From the NCBI GenBank assembly GCA_022495995.1, contig JAFEMH010007496.1, positions 23,524-87,523 on the forward strand: a stretch of DNA of 64,000 nucleotides, read 5' to 3'. This document shows positions 33,371 to 45,286 of this stretch, piece by piece. The first letter of the stretch is position 1. The number at the start of each line of letters is the position of its first letter. A program made the translations under genes and the position numbers. This DNA is from Adenophora triphylla var. japonica. Taxonomy: Eukaryota > Streptophyta > Magnoliopsida > Asterales > Campanulaceae. The notes below the pieces were generated by a model that saw only the letters and a program-made list of their open reading frames with translations, made no database searches and had not been told where the DNA came from.

Positions 33371-34690
33371 TCATACTCCCATATAGGTGAGGATCATAGA
33401 TTTGGTCCTTGTCTCGGGATGGAGAGTCATCAAGCCGGTCACTTCGTGCCTTTTTCTTGCGAGGCGCAGTCTTTGCCGAAGCCCCCGGGTTATACCGATG
33501 CCTTTTGTGGCGGTTGCCATCTCCAGTCAACATGTTGATTGAGTGGGAGCACCAGATCGGGCGTCGGTTTTTCTTCATCGGTGGATACTCGGGAGCCGGA
33601 CAAGCCCGAGGCCTTGGTTGACCCCAGGGGGGTTGGACTTCCGTTACCGCACTGCATCCGAAGGTCTCAATTCCGTCGTTGGCAAGGTTCTCTCGCTCTT
33701 TTACCCCTTTTTGCTTTGGGGGAAGACCGATCGGAGTAGAGTACATAATAATCAAATCCCCTGCATGGCTCCCCGAGCGTTCCACCTTTGTTATCACTTA
33801 GGCCTCCCGAACCTCTCCTTCAATTTTTGTTTGGGAGGAAATTTTCTTTTCTTAGGAGGACGGTCCTCGTGTATCCAATCCCGATAGTCCCTTTCAAGGC
33901 AATCGGGACAGTCACAAATATCCCACCAAATGTGTTCTACTACTGGTGGCGGATTTGGGACCTCGTGTTGAGCGGTCTTTGGAATGACTTTGAGTGGAAC
34001 CGGTCCGAGGGATCTGGCTGGCAGGCTCGTCACAGTGTAGCGAGTGATTGGACTCCGCCGGATAATGAGAGATATTGAGGTCCCGGAATGGGCATATGTT
34101 TGCCCTTCAAGGTAGCCCCGCCGGTTGGGATATTGCTAAGGTCCCAAAGTGGCGTGTGGCCTCTTCAATCCAGCCCGCTGTCTGCATTCCGGCGTTCTTC
34201 CAGGGGCTTTGAGGGCTGACCATATTTCTTCGATTGTTCACGATTTTCATCACTCGAGCCGATATTTGTGGGATCATCACCTTGAGAGGGGACAACCGAC
34301 AAGATACCGAACTCTTTCGTCCCCGACCGCTTGTTTGAGGGGCCGCTGTTGCCACTGTAAGTCGGCGCGGGCGGTGAGTCCCATGCGGTGGAAACATAGG
34401 AATCTTGGGGTAGCATCTTGGTGTATCCGGATCATTAAGAAGAGGGGAGAACCCTTTTCTGTCTTTGCGGTAAAAGTGCCATCGGAATTGAGACCGATAG
34501 TCAAACCATGACTTGCGACTACCCCCGCAGGTCATCAATTTGAGCCTCATGCCGAAGTCTCATTTGCTCTACCAACTGGATCCACACGGGTCCTGTTCGA
34601 GGGATTCTGGAGGACGGAGCAACGTTATCCCCATCATTACCGGCCGATGCGTACATTACGAAACCCGAGTTGGAACAAACGGCGAAGCCG
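33371..34690 (-). pseudogene. Element C gag relic
   Basis: The N-terminus reads MYASAGNDGDNVAPSSRIPR followed by a charged segment with VEQMRLRHEAQIDDLRG (about 34660-34525). TIGLNSDGTFTAKTEKG (about 34500-34450) parallels the DGTFVLIEDE segment of element A gag. The typical gag core cannot be read in any single frame; the rest is scrambled or deleted. Confidence 0.55.
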
Positions 34691-36110
34691 ACGATGCGCT
34701 TGACTCTTCCCAACCTGATTAAACGGTGACCCGGTGCCCGAAACCAAGCTTTGTGCGGAGTCGCGGGGAAAGGACATGAAGGTTCGATGTCCGGGAATGG
34801 AAAGAGGGTAGGTGTTTGGGCTTTTGGCTCATGCAACATGCGATTATTTGTTCACGTTTACTTAAAACATGTTTTATTAACCTAATCGGTTGGAAAAGAT
34901 TGCTCTTCTTTTCGCAAACTACTCGATTCTGGATCGGTGGGCCCCGTCACTACGTCTATAAGCCCCTCGTATTCCACCCGTATTTCGACCTCCCGGGGTG
35001 GACCGGCCCCGGGCGAGGGTCCTATAGGGCAAGCGGGTCCCACCGACCGAAAGAAAAGTGATCCTAGAAGTCTCGGCGGGTAATCGAGTCTTAACGAGCA
35101 TTCGATGTAAATTGCGGACAAAGGCGCGTTAAAGTCAAGATCGTGTCCGAGGGCTCGACGAAAAGTCGGCATGATTTGACCGATAAATGTCCGCTATTGA
35201 TCTTGACTTATCGTCGGTTAAGCCGTAATTAGGCATGGAATAACCGTTAATCCTTGATGACTCGTGTCAATGCTGGGAGTCGGTTGTATAATTTGTGCCG
35301 CCGAGCCGAAGTCAAGGCGCCGGTCAATATCTTGGTCAAAGTCTCGCGGCGGAAAACCGCGTAACTTCGACCGATTAGCGACCGATTAGGGACCCGAGAG
35401 ATATTGAGCTCGGTATGCCGACAAAGGCTTGAAAGGAAAGGTCTATACACGGACAGGGGCATGACACGTAATGCACTAAAAACCAACCGGGTCTCGGACA
35501 AAGTGTGTCACGGACAAGTGCATGGTCGACACGAGGCTCCAAGGGATGTTTGGGTAGTCCTGTGCTCATCCGAGAGGCGTAATAAGACCAAACGGACCGC
35601 GACAAGGATTTCCCTGTTAAGGACGTAGTGTGCAGTGTACGGTCACGTGCGCGTAGTGTGCAAGCCTATATTCTTTTTCGAGTAAAATAGAGATTTTTTT
35701 TTATGTGTCTTAAAAATATGATGCATGATTTTTTTTTTTTTGGAAATTTTCTTTTTTTTTGAAAATCTTTTTTTTTTTGAATTTTTTTTTATGAGCACAT
35801 AAGCACGTAAGCATGAAAATTCCGACAGTTAGGGACATTATTCCGACAGTCAAAATTTTGACTTTCTCCGAGGCGGCCAAAACAACATGAAAACTGTGCA
35901 AAAAATCAACACACACACAAAAATGATTTTCGAAACCGGGACGGAAGCTTGACCCTCAAAAGCTTTTTTTTTTTTTCTTTGAAACGGTGATACCGGTACG
36001 TGGGATTGTTAGACCACAATTTATCCCCGACTCGTGTTAGGAGGCGATAACGGGAAATTTAATGGTTTCCACCAATATACCGAATACCATTTTTTTATTA
36101 AAAAGCTTAG
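34691..36110 (-). other. Element C 5' leader
   Basis: Non-coding leader comparable to A 13200-14500. It contains the conserved block 34956-35027 and T-rich tracts at 35690-35790 and 35960-35980. The other open frames are short and unconvincing. Confidence 0.65.
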
Positions 36111-36129
36111 TCCCCAGCGGAGTCGCCAC
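36110..36129 (-). other. Element C primer-binding site
   Basis: Minus strand TGGCGACTCCGCTGGGGACT starts one base inside the LTR, the same motif as in A and D. Confidence 0.8.
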
Positions 36130-37890
36130 TGTAACGATGTGTTGCCTTTTTCGCGGGAAAAATTCAATTTTTGCGTTTCTTTGAAAAACCAAATAAAACC
36201 GGAAAAAACGGAGTCGCCACGCCATTTTAATTTTGAAGGGCCAAAACTTTGAAAAAAGCCCGAGATCAGAGATTTAGGTTCGGAGGTCATGTTACGCGTC
36301 GGGAAGGACGTTAGTGTGCACTCCGACGCGCCTCGTAAAACGAGTCTTCCAAGCTGAAAATCATTTGTGTGTGTGTGTGTGTGTGTGTTTTGGCCAAAAT
36401 AAGTTGAAACTGGAAAAAGTAAAAATTGGGATGTCTTTTTAAGACTTTAAACTGATCCCATGATTTTTTGGAGAATTTTTGGTTTGAGATTTGGTACTCA
36501 AAAAACCTTTTGAAGTTGAGAAGTCACTTCTGCCAGAAGAAAATGGCAGCAGACACCTGATTTTGAAATAGATTCAAGGGTCCTAAAACTTCATAATCTG
36601 GATGAACTCAGAGAATGAAAGTTTCTCTAGACTCCTCGAATAAACTTTGTGTGAAATAAATTTCCATTTTGGAGAAGATTTGAGGGGTCAAAACCTTCTG
36701 GAAACCTCAGATATGAGATCTGGATTCCCAGAAGCTGATGAACTAGCCTCTGAAAGAAAAATTGAAAAGAGGAGTTTTACTCACCCAAAAAATAAGGTAA
36801 AAATATGTCTGGAAAGCTCTGGATGTTGGCTACAAAAAGTGTTTTGTAGTCAACACCAAATTCCAAGTTCATCTGTGTCCAAAAATTAAGACCATGGACT
36901 GAGGTCTGAGAAATTTGCTACTGGACAGCAACTTCTCAAGAAAGAAAATATGATTTTAAGGGGGTTTTGCATCCATGCTTGTCCCCATTTCCCTAGGTTT
37001 TGGTTAGTGATCACTAGACATTTTAGTGGTGAATCAACTATACCAAACCATCCTTGGGGTACATTAGGACTAAGCATTTCATTTGCTTGGGGAGGGGGAT
37101 TTTACCCTTTGAAATCAAGATTTAGTGCTTGAAAATGGTTTTTTAGGGTTTTTGAAAGTGCATTTTTGCAAGTAAACAAGAAAAGCTTTGAAAATAATGT
37201 TGATCTTTGTAGAAGATCATCCATGGAGATGGTCTTCCATGGTGATCTTCTTAGATCTAGAGAAAGAAGATGAAAGAACTACATTTTGTAGTTTGAAGAT
37301 GCATGCATGGATGAGATTTAGGATTAGGAAGAAGAGGGTTTACCAATCTTCCTTGTGTTCTTGAGTGTTTGGCTTGAGTGTATGAGTGTTTAGGGCTTTA
37401 ATATGAGAGTGAGTGGATGAGTATGAGTTGGGAAAGATTGGAAAGAAAAAGGTGACAATTCTTGAGAATTCTCACTGTTTTCTCTCTATATTTCGCCGTA
37501 ACTTCGTTGCTATTGTGTTCTTCCTCCTTATTTCGTGGATCGGAGGGCTCAATTTATAGCCCTCCCGAAAATACAAACATGTCCGCGCGGATGGATCCAA
37601 ATCGCGTGCACCTTTGTTCATTAATTCTTTGCTTCGGGCTTTGGACACAAGGAATAATCTTTTTCAAAATTCAAATTGACCAAAATTATGTTTCCAAAGA
37701 TTGCTATATTTGGTTTTCTTCATTTGTTTTTCTTTTTGAGATTCTTTTTAAGGTTTAACCTTAAATAACAATGCCCATTTTACCCTTACTTTGTTAGAAA
37801 TGTTAGGATAGTTAGGAATTGTTGGAAATGTTATAACTTTCGTTAATTTTCTAACGAAAATTCTAACAAGCTCAAATTGGAGCACTTACA
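36130..37890 (-). repeat. Element C 5' LTR
   Basis: 1761 bp with the same TGTAAGTGCTCC start and ATCGTTACA end as the 3' LTR. It is nearly identical to it outside 37566-37760, where the sequence is only loosely alignable. A (GT)n run is at 36367-36388. Confidence 0.95.
37542..37591 (-). promoter_or_regulatory. Element C 5' LTR TATA hairpin and palindrome
   Basis: TATAAATT (37558-37551, minus) within GGAGGGCT/AGCCCTCC arms, and TCCGCGCGGA at 37582-37591. The axis is 28.5 bp from the TATA, exactly as in the other LTR, even though the surrounding patch has diverged. Confidence 0.75.
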
Positions 37891-38231
37891 ATTGGGGAAA
37901 GAATCTTATCTCGTCTAACTTCATTCACCCCTTTCATTACATTTCCACTACCATAATCAATACTGCTGGCCTTGATGATTTCTTCATACGATCCATCTTC
38001 GTGGCGAATTACCGTAACCCCCCGGATGCGCATTGCTTCCACAAATCTAGCATGAGTCTCTTCCTCTCGGGCTTTGGCAATTTGGGCTAACAATTGAGCC
38101 TTACATTCACGAACCATGGCGGCCTCAAGAGCAGCTCGCAACTCTGCTACCGACAAATCATTCAATTCTAGCTGGCTCGAAGTAGGGAGAATTCCAGACT
38201 GAGCGGATGGCGAATCTTTAGCACCAGACAT
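37891..38231 (-). pseudogene. Element D gag, N-terminal fragment
   Basis: An open frame from MSGAKDSPSAQSG has a helical charged segment (LSVAELRAALEAAMVRECKA and AKAREEETHARFVEAM), then TVIRHEDGSYEEIIKA, analogous to the DGTF..EDEE segment of element A gag. It ends abruptly at the LTR of C. The first ATG after the leader is chosen; the frame is open further upstream but only through leader sequence. Confidence 0.7.
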
Positions 38232-39106
38232 CTCGGATAGCGGAACAGATAAAAGCTTTACCGGAAATGCTTTGAAGATAGGAACCCAAAGACCGCAGAA
38301 TACCAGAACACGCTCCCAACTTGTCACCGCTATAGAGGGTAGATATAGGTTTATAAGGAAATGAGGAAATACGAGAGAGGGAGAAGAAACGGAGAGAACA
38401 GACTCGTGCAAACAATTATTTATCTTCAAGTATAAATCAGTGATTTAAATCCTAAGAACGGTTGGGAAAGGCTAATCCTTTATTTACGCAAACTATACCT
38501 TGGTGAAGCCTAGGGACGCAACGTTCAAATTACACTAAATGTTTTGCATTTGAAATTAATAATAAGTGATGATACCTAATCAAAACCTAACACGACGTGG
38601 GACGGACGAGTAGCCCCAATTTCTAGGGACATTTGGGCAGCATAACGGGTATTCTCGGGGAATTTCCAAGAAAAATCCGGCATGACCTCTCGTCGGTGCA
38701 TGGTGACAATGTGGCATGATCTCTCGTTTAGGACACGCCACGGGAGTGACATGTCCTCACGTGAAACCAGAACCTGAAACCTGTGCAGTGACTACTCTTG
38801 TCGCGTGACACAGAACAGCATGGGACAAGGCTGTCGCACGACCAAGAGAGTCACTGAACCAGACCCTGCAAAACTGAGATTAGCCCCCGCCTCCCCTTGG
38901 CAAGGGACAAAACAAAACAGTAAAGCAACACATATAAACCACAAACAACACATAAAAGGCCTACAAGTTGTAAGATCTCATAAAATGCATGTATCACACA
39001 TGATTATCAAGGATGCACATAAAATGAATACATTGGATGTCTAAACGAACGAAAGCATGACCCTCTTAGTTTTTTGAAAAAAAACATAGGTTTTCAAAAA
39101 CACATG
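38232..39106 (-). other. Element D 5' leader
   Basis: No gene. It contains two more copies of the D palindrome family (TGTCGCGTGACA at 38799-38810 and TGTCGCACGACC at 38832-38843). Confidence 0.6.
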
Positions 39107-39125
39107 TCCCCAGCAGAGTCGCCAC
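39107..39125 (-). other. Element D primer-binding site
   Basis: Minus strand TGGCGACTCTGCTGGGGA, one substitution from the site in A and C, directly precedes the LTR border. Confidence 0.8.
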
Positions 39126-40715
39126 TGAATGTGCGCTCGCCCGAAAAAATTATAAAAAAGGGAGTCGCCACGCCATGCTTTGAGAGGTGCACTTTGAAAA
39201 ACCTTTTTGAAAGAGAAAGGGTTCGGGGGTCAGGTTACGTGTTGGGAAGAACCGAGAGTTCACCCAACACGCCTCGTCCGTAGACGAGTCTTTCTAATTT
39301 AGACATCCAAATAATTCAAAAAACAACGTGCAAACAATGATAATATGCAAGTGCGATAAACATGAATTTTATTGAATAGGCAAGATCATTACAACTTGTA
39401 GACCAATTGTCTGGGAGGCCACATCCCTTTACATCAATAAGAACAGACTACAAAAGAGATCAGGTCCTCTGCAAAGGATCATCTATGTCGCGTGACACAG
39501 GACTCCCTTGTCCAAATATGTCGCGTGACATCAATGGTCACCTTGCAGAGGCTCACAACTAACAAATCACACAACCTTCATATGAACACAAAACTACAAT
39601 TAAAACCAGATCTAGGCACTAACAACATAAACATATTACTGAATATGAAAATAGCCAACTAAAACGAATTACAACTGAAACAATGGTCCCTGCAGATGGT
39701 CATGACATGTCGCGTGACACAGGACTCCTCATGTCCAAATGTGTCGCGTGACATAAGGTTACCATCTGCAGGTACCTCAAAAACTGAGATGCAGATCCAA
39801 CAGATAAACAACAATTATATCAGAACCAATAAGAACAATATGAATTAGATACGAATTGATCAAAGGAGTGTGGATATGGGAGATCCACACTCCCTTGACA
39901 TCCAAATTGCCAATCTAAGTAGATCACATCATAAGCAAGCAATTGGACTCAAAGCACAAACGATTTAAACAGAGAGATTGCATTTGCCACTTGATAATCT
40001 GAGGCAGATGGAGCCTGATTATCAAGTGGAGAAGAAGAGAGAACAATTAAGCAAGTAGATAAGAGAGAGAGAGAGAGAGAGAGAAGGAGAGACTAGTTAC
40101 CCTTGTAGTCCTCAACTCTTACACCAAGTTAGGTGTAGGAGTCTTCAATTCAACTTCTGAATGGAGATCTGAGCACGAACTGAGGGCTGAATTGGAGGAT
40201 CTGAAGTGTATGGTGAAGAAGGAGAGGAAATGGGTTGAAGAGAGGTGAGAGGTGAGGGAATTAGTGAGGGAATTGGTGAGGAAGGAAGAGAGAGAGAGTT
40301 TCTGAATGAATTTTGGCAGAGTGACTTTGGGAGGTTCAAATTCGGATCCAAAACTGAGAGGGGTAGGGTCTTATTTATAGCTGCAGTCCATGGTAGCCTT
40401 GTGTCGCACGACGTAACGTAACCACTTTCCATGCCTCGACTTGTCGCGTGACACAAGGTGACCATAACCGTTTTTGGCGCCAAATCTGGTTCTGGAACCT
40501 TCTTGGATAATTTCTAAAAGGTCCAAAACAGATTTATTCCTTTTAGATCCCTTGGCCCGAGCAAAGTACAAAAAAGTACTTCCTTCACGTGAAACTTATG
40601 AAATGTTTCCGAAAGTCTCGGGATGGACCGAGAATTTACCAAAACGCCCCTAAATGCAATTTTATCATATTAAAATGCATCTGGAAAGGTCGCGAATTGG
40701 ATTGGCGTACTTACA
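39126..40715 (-). repeat. Element D 5' LTR
   Basis: 1590 bp, starting TGTAAGTACGCC and ending GCACATTCA on the minus strand. It contains six TGTCGCGTGACA-type motifs, two nested hairpins at 39466-39551 and 39689-39772, and a (GA)n run at 40065-40085. The second LTR is outside the window. Confidence 0.85.
40374..40453 (-). promoter_or_regulatory. Element D LTR TATA and palindromes
   Basis: TATAAATA (40381-40374, minus), with TGTCGCACGACG at 40404-40415 (axis 28.5 bp away) and TGTCGCGTGACA at 40442-40453. Both are one or two changes from the perfect dyad TGTCGCGCGACA, and most changes are C-to-T type. Confidence 0.7.
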
Positions 40716-41035
40716 TTTATATATGTCTCTGTTTGATCTTTATTTAGTTATCCATTATTGTGAAATAGTGTTTGGAGTTAACATTGTCAAAATCACACGT
40801 GTTTGTAAAACTGCCCTTACCAAAATCGCATAGTAAAACCGCTTTACAAACCGCCTCTATCAAAACCGCCTTATATCTTTATAATTCCGCTGTGCATTTT
40901 ACATCTTCACTTTCAGTTTATTATCAACTGCAAGAGGTTTTGTAAGCAAGAGGTTTAATTTTTAAAAGAGGACGAAAAATTTGTAACAGCTATTCACTCC
41001 CCCTCTAGCTGTATTTTCACCCTTGTTGCCACCTT
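40716..41035. repeat. Probable copia-type LTR fragment
   Basis: The stretch ending ATTCACTCCCCCTCTAGCTG (about 41005-41024) resembles the common 3' end of plant copia LTRs, and an AAAACCGCC motif is repeated just upstream. No PBS or ORF accompanies it. Confidence 0.35.
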
Positions 41036-41538
41036 TGGGACCAACAACCGCGAACCGGCGGTTTCGAACCGCCGAACCGTAAATCGTAACCGGAACCGTC
41101 AACTCGAACCGCCGAACCGTAAACCGGAACCGTCATAAATCGTGGTCAGAAACCGTTAGATTCGTCAGAGTATAGCCGTTATGCCCAATAGCTAACGGCT
41201 AGTTGACCAAAAATAGCTGTTTTTGACGTTTTTTTTAACCAGTTTCAGTCCTAATTTTTTTTTTTTTTGTAATCTTAACAAATTTTCTCAACTATAAATA
41301 CCATCCCCTCCCCCTCACATTTTTTCCACACAAACTCCATTAACTCTCTCTTGAAAGTTCTAACGAATTTCGTTAAATTCTTTCATTCTCAAGCTCAAAT
41401 CATAATCCAACTTTCTTATTTTCATCAAATATCCATATTTTCATCCAACATCTTTATTTCATCTTCATTCATATATTTCTTCCATCCAACATCTTTATTT
41501 TATCTTCATTTCATATATTTTCATATTTTATTTTACAT

Positions 41539-42522
41539 TATGAATATTCTTAAGAACCTCACAAGCAAGAAGGGTAGCAAGGGTAGGGGTAGAGGGCAAG
41601 GGGAGTCTTCTTCTTAAGCACCACCACCACAATTTGTTGAAAATGTAGGTGGTCAATTTTATGATGTGGGGCTTTCGGGGCAAAATGAAAATGAGGTGGA
41701 AGATTGGAAAGATGATAACGAAGTGGAAGAGATTCCAAATTTTGTGCCACCACAAAATGACACAAAATGTTGATAATCTAACGACAACTACTCAAGAAAG
41801 TGATGGCAATACTATGGAAACCATAATGGGAGGGTTTACGCCGCAAAAAAACAATTCCCCTTCCGTTCCAAGAACCAATAAACGTGAATCCAAAGTATTC
41901 ACGAATTTAAAAATGATGTTATTCTTAAAGATGCGATTTTCAAAATGCGAGATAAATGGAAAAAATATTTGCTTAACATTTTCGATATTTTTTTGGTTGT
42001 TAAGTTATTAGATCCTAGAGTTAGAGAGTATGGTTTAATTCAATTTTTAGAATATTATTATTCAAACTTTTATTTTGTGGGAGATCCCAATATGCCTAAC
42101 GTAGGTCAAAAAGTTGTTAGTGTTAGACAAGCTTTTTTAGAAATTTATCAGGAATACAAGTCAATATATGGTGATGCATATGCAACAACAAGTGAGCCTC
42201 TTCTTGGGTACTTCAACCTTCCTCGTCATCATTTGTGGCAAGTTTTTATGGAAGACAACAATCTCGTGGCGGTGTTAATGGCGAATTTGATAAATATTTG
42301 ACCACCGAATTTGAACAAGAAAATTCATTTGATATTTTGAGTTGGTGGTCAAGGAGAGCACACACTTTTTCTATCATTTCTAGAATTGCACGAGAAGTAC
42401 TTGCTTGTCCCGCATCAACGATTTTGGTGGAGCAAGCTTTTAGCATTGGTGAAAATATGGAGCATAATCGTCACAATTTATCATTCGATAGTTTTGAAGC
42501 TTGTAATTTGTTGAATGATTGA
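41539..42522 (+). pseudogene. hAT transposase, internally deleted
   Basis: The start reads MNILKNLTSKKGSKGRGRGQ and stops at 41616; the next segments (VPRTNKRESK near 41860, WKKYLLNIFDIF near 41960) are in other frames. A clear C-terminal dimerisation domain follows at about 42290-42522: FDILSWWSRRAHTFSIISRI, AREVLACPASTILVEQAFSI and NRHNLSFDSFEACNLLND. The BED zinc finger and most of the RNase H-like catalytic core are missing, so it is a dead copy. It ran on the plus strand as the only gene of the element. Confidence 0.8.
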
Positions 42523-42804
42523 ATTAGAGCGGAAAGAAAAAAGCAAGACGACAAGCCAACGGATCTTCTTGGTGGCGAAGGTGAGTACTTTGATGAAACT
42601 AAATCGGAAAGCGATTAAGGTAAGTACAAATCTAATTTATTTAATTGTTGCTATAGTTTTTTTATGAATTAGAATTTAGATAATTATTGAAATAAAAAAG
42701 AGGTAAAGGCTCCTAATATCCTCCCTTAATTATAAAAGGATAAGGTTTGGTTGTCCCCCTCATGTAATTTTTTCCAATGATTAATAAAATTTAAAGGGTA
42801 CCGT

Positions 42805-43975
42805 CCCTTTTTCCTTTTATTTACTTTCATTTGTTTAGTTTTTTTCTATCTTTTTTTATATACCTTTTTGTAAAAAAAATCACTAATAACACAAAGTCTA
42901 AAATATTATTTTCTAGTCAATAAAAAATTAAAATAAAATAAAAAATAAATAAACCTCACTCTAAAGTCTAAACCTCTAAACCTTACTCTAAACTCTAAAC
43001 CCAATATCATTTACCCTAAAACCCATATCATATACCCTAAACCCTATCTTTTTTATATAACTTTTTCTAAAAAATATCACTACTAACCAAAGTCTAAAAT
43101 ATTATTTTCTAGTCAATAAAAAATTAAAAGAAAATAAAAAATAAATATACCTCACTCTAAACCCTATATCATTTACCCTAAAACCCATATCATATATCCT
43201 AAACCCTATCTTTTTTTTATATAACTTTTTCTAAAACAAATCACTAATTAACAAAGTCTAAAATATTATTTTCTAGTCAATAAAATTTTTTATAAAAAAT
43301 TAAAAATAAATATAGGGTAATCCGTTCTTCTTTTGACTTTTCTTCTATATACTTTCTTTTGTTTAGTTTTTTTCTATTTTTTTATATACATTTTTTGTAA
43401 AAAAAATCATTAATTAACAAAGACTAAAATATTATTTTCTAGTCAATAAAAATTAAAAATAAATTAAAAATAAATATAGGATAGTCCGTCCATATTTTGA
43501 TTTTTCTTCTACATACTTTCATTTGTTTAGTTTTTTTTCTATCTTTTTTTATATACCTTTTTGTAAAAAAAATCACTAATTAACAAAGTCTAAAATATTA
43601 TTTTCTAATCAACAAAAAATAAAAAAATAAAAATAAATAAATATAGGGTAGTTCTCCCTCTTTTGACTTTTCTTCTATATACTTTTATTTGTTTAGTTTT
43701 TTTTTTCTCTTTTTTTATATAAAAAAATCACTAATTAACAAAGTCTAAGATATTATTTTATAGTCAATAAAAATTTAAAATAAAATAAAAAATAAAATAG
43801 GGTACTCCGTCCCTCTTTTCTTCTATAAACTTTCATTTGTTTAGTTTTTTTCTATCTTTTTATATATATATTTTTTGTAAAAAAAAAATCACTAATAAAA
43901 AAAGTCTAAAATATTATTTCCTAATCAATAAAAAATTAAAAGAAAATAAAAAATAAAATATAAATATAGGGGCCA
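42805..43975. repeat. 162-bp AT-rich tandem repeat, seven copies
   Basis: AACAAAGTCTAAAATATTAT and TTTCTAGTCAAT recur at about 42893, 43088, 43250, 43412, 43580, 43736 and 43898, giving a period near 162 bp (first interval longer). Units also contain GGGTACTCCGTCCCTC and TTCATTTGTTTAG. ACCCTAAACCCT-like degenerate telomere-type motifs interrupt the first copies (42960-43210). No coding potential. Confidence 0.85.
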
Positions 43976-44360
43976 AATTGAAATTATGAAAAATTGGAAA
44001 GTAAACTGATATTATAAAGTTCAGGGGCTAAAATGCAATACAATGGAAATCAAGAGTGGCCGGCAGATGCTGGGCCAAGAATAGAAGCTGGCCGGCCAAT
44101 GACAAGAGTGGCCGAGACAAACAAGGCCGCGGCCGAGAAAATAGGGCCAAAGGCCGAGCGACCCCGCGGCCAAGGCGAACGATCGTGCCCTTTGGGCAGA
44201 AGAAAGGGGCGACCGCGTGGTCAAAAGCGAGCGATCGCGCCTAAACTGTTGAACCCGGTTTGAAACCGGAACCGTGAACCGACGGTTCGGTTCCGGTTTC
44301 ACCTTTTTCGAAACCGGAACCACCGGTTTCGAACCGGAACCAGAACCAGATACGGATATG

Positions 44361-45118
44361 GCCATCCATACTGACAATCAATCTGTTGCAGGCATGGAGT
44401 AGATGCCTGTAACGAAGCCTACACAGGACCACGTTCACAAATAAGTTACTGCAGGTTCTCTAGAACTCAGTGGGTGGTTAACTTTGCTAACTGATCACCA
44501 GTGGCAGACTAATTTTTTTTTTTTTTTTAAAGGGGGCAGTGTACATCTTCACTAATTAAAAGGCCCAAAAAAAATATGTATTTACACAAACAGGGGTAAA
44601 ACTTCAATAAATTGCACTTAAAACCCTTGAAACTTAAAATATTTGCACTAGTGAAAAAGAAATTTTCCAATCAAATGTTGGCAATTGCCCCTGTTAGATA
44701 GAGCTTTAGTGGCTCTGCCACTGCTAACTATGGCCTGATTCATATTTCCAATCATAATGAATACTTCCATTTAGCGATGTTCTACTCCAATATATCAATC
44801 AATGTACTTTAGCTCAGGAAGTTAGATATCTTCGACCTACCTACATTGCGAGTTAGGGCAGGCATAGTTGAAGTTAATATGCTTAGCCACTTAGGCTCGC
44901 TTTCATGGAAGTAGTAATCAAATTATCTCTAGACTTTCTTTAAATTCTCTTTCACCTTGCTCGTATGCTAGGACTAGCAAGAAACACTCTGCACACTTTG
45001 GGCCTTAATTCCTTGTGTACTTTCTACATAATGATCATAGTACTAACAGTTTGTAAATGACTAGATGCAAGAGGCTCTTAGCGGCTGGCTCCCATATCCA
45101 AAATCCATTTTTCTTATA
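44361..45118. other. Unassigned sequence
   Basis: No gene, tRNA or repeat terminus recognised. The block at 44500-44720 includes a T-run and AAAGGGGGCAGTGTACATC, common near plant repeats, but no family can be named. Confidence 0.3.
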
Positions 45119-45286
45119 CTCCCTCCATCAGTTGTACTTTCCTTTTTGTATCATCTCAAATTTAATGTCGCGTTTCTAAATAAGCAAATAATCTTAGTAT
45201 AACTTGACCATGGTACAAACAAGTAAAACACATTTCTTAAAAACGTTGACAAGTTAAATGCGACATTCATTCCGGGACGGAGGGAG
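45119..45286. mobile_element. Stowaway-like MITE
   Basis: 168 bp between TA duplications (45117-45118 and 45287-45288). Ends are CTCCCTCCATCAGTTG and TCCGGGACGGAGGGAG, with AAGTTAAATGCGACAT near the right end mirroring TTTAATGTCGCG inside. Confidence 0.8.

Larger units (their letters stand above)
19233..37890 (-). mobile_element. Element C: 18.7-kb Tat-lineage Ty3/gypsy with antisense genes
   Basis: LTRs at 19233-20991 and 36130-37890 enclose 15.1 kb. In minus-strand sense the order is 5' LTR, PBS, leader, gag relic, PR, RT, RNase H, second RNase H, integrase, then two plus-strand units, minisatellites, PPT and 3' LTR. The dual RNase H and antisense genes are typical of Tat. Coding regions are full of frameshifts. 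There is no target-site duplication: CTTAT precedes it and ATTGG follows it, and the flanks belong to two different retrotransposons (B and D). Confidence 0.9.
37891..40715 (-). mobile_element. Element D: 5' end of a further Tat-lineage element
   Basis: LTR (39126-40715), PBS, leader and the first 114 codons of gag are present on the minus strand. The gag is cut at 37890 by the LTR of element C. The rest of the element is not in the window. Confidence 0.8.
41036..44360 (+). mobile_element. Decayed hAT transposon
   Basis: A hAT transposase C-terminus lies between two regions dense in subterminal GGTTCCGGTTT/AAACCGGAACC motifs (41040-41150 and 44250-44350, opposite ends). A 162-bp tandem repeat lies between the gene and the right end. 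Exact terminal inverted repeats and the 8-bp duplication could not be fixed. Confidence 0.7.
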
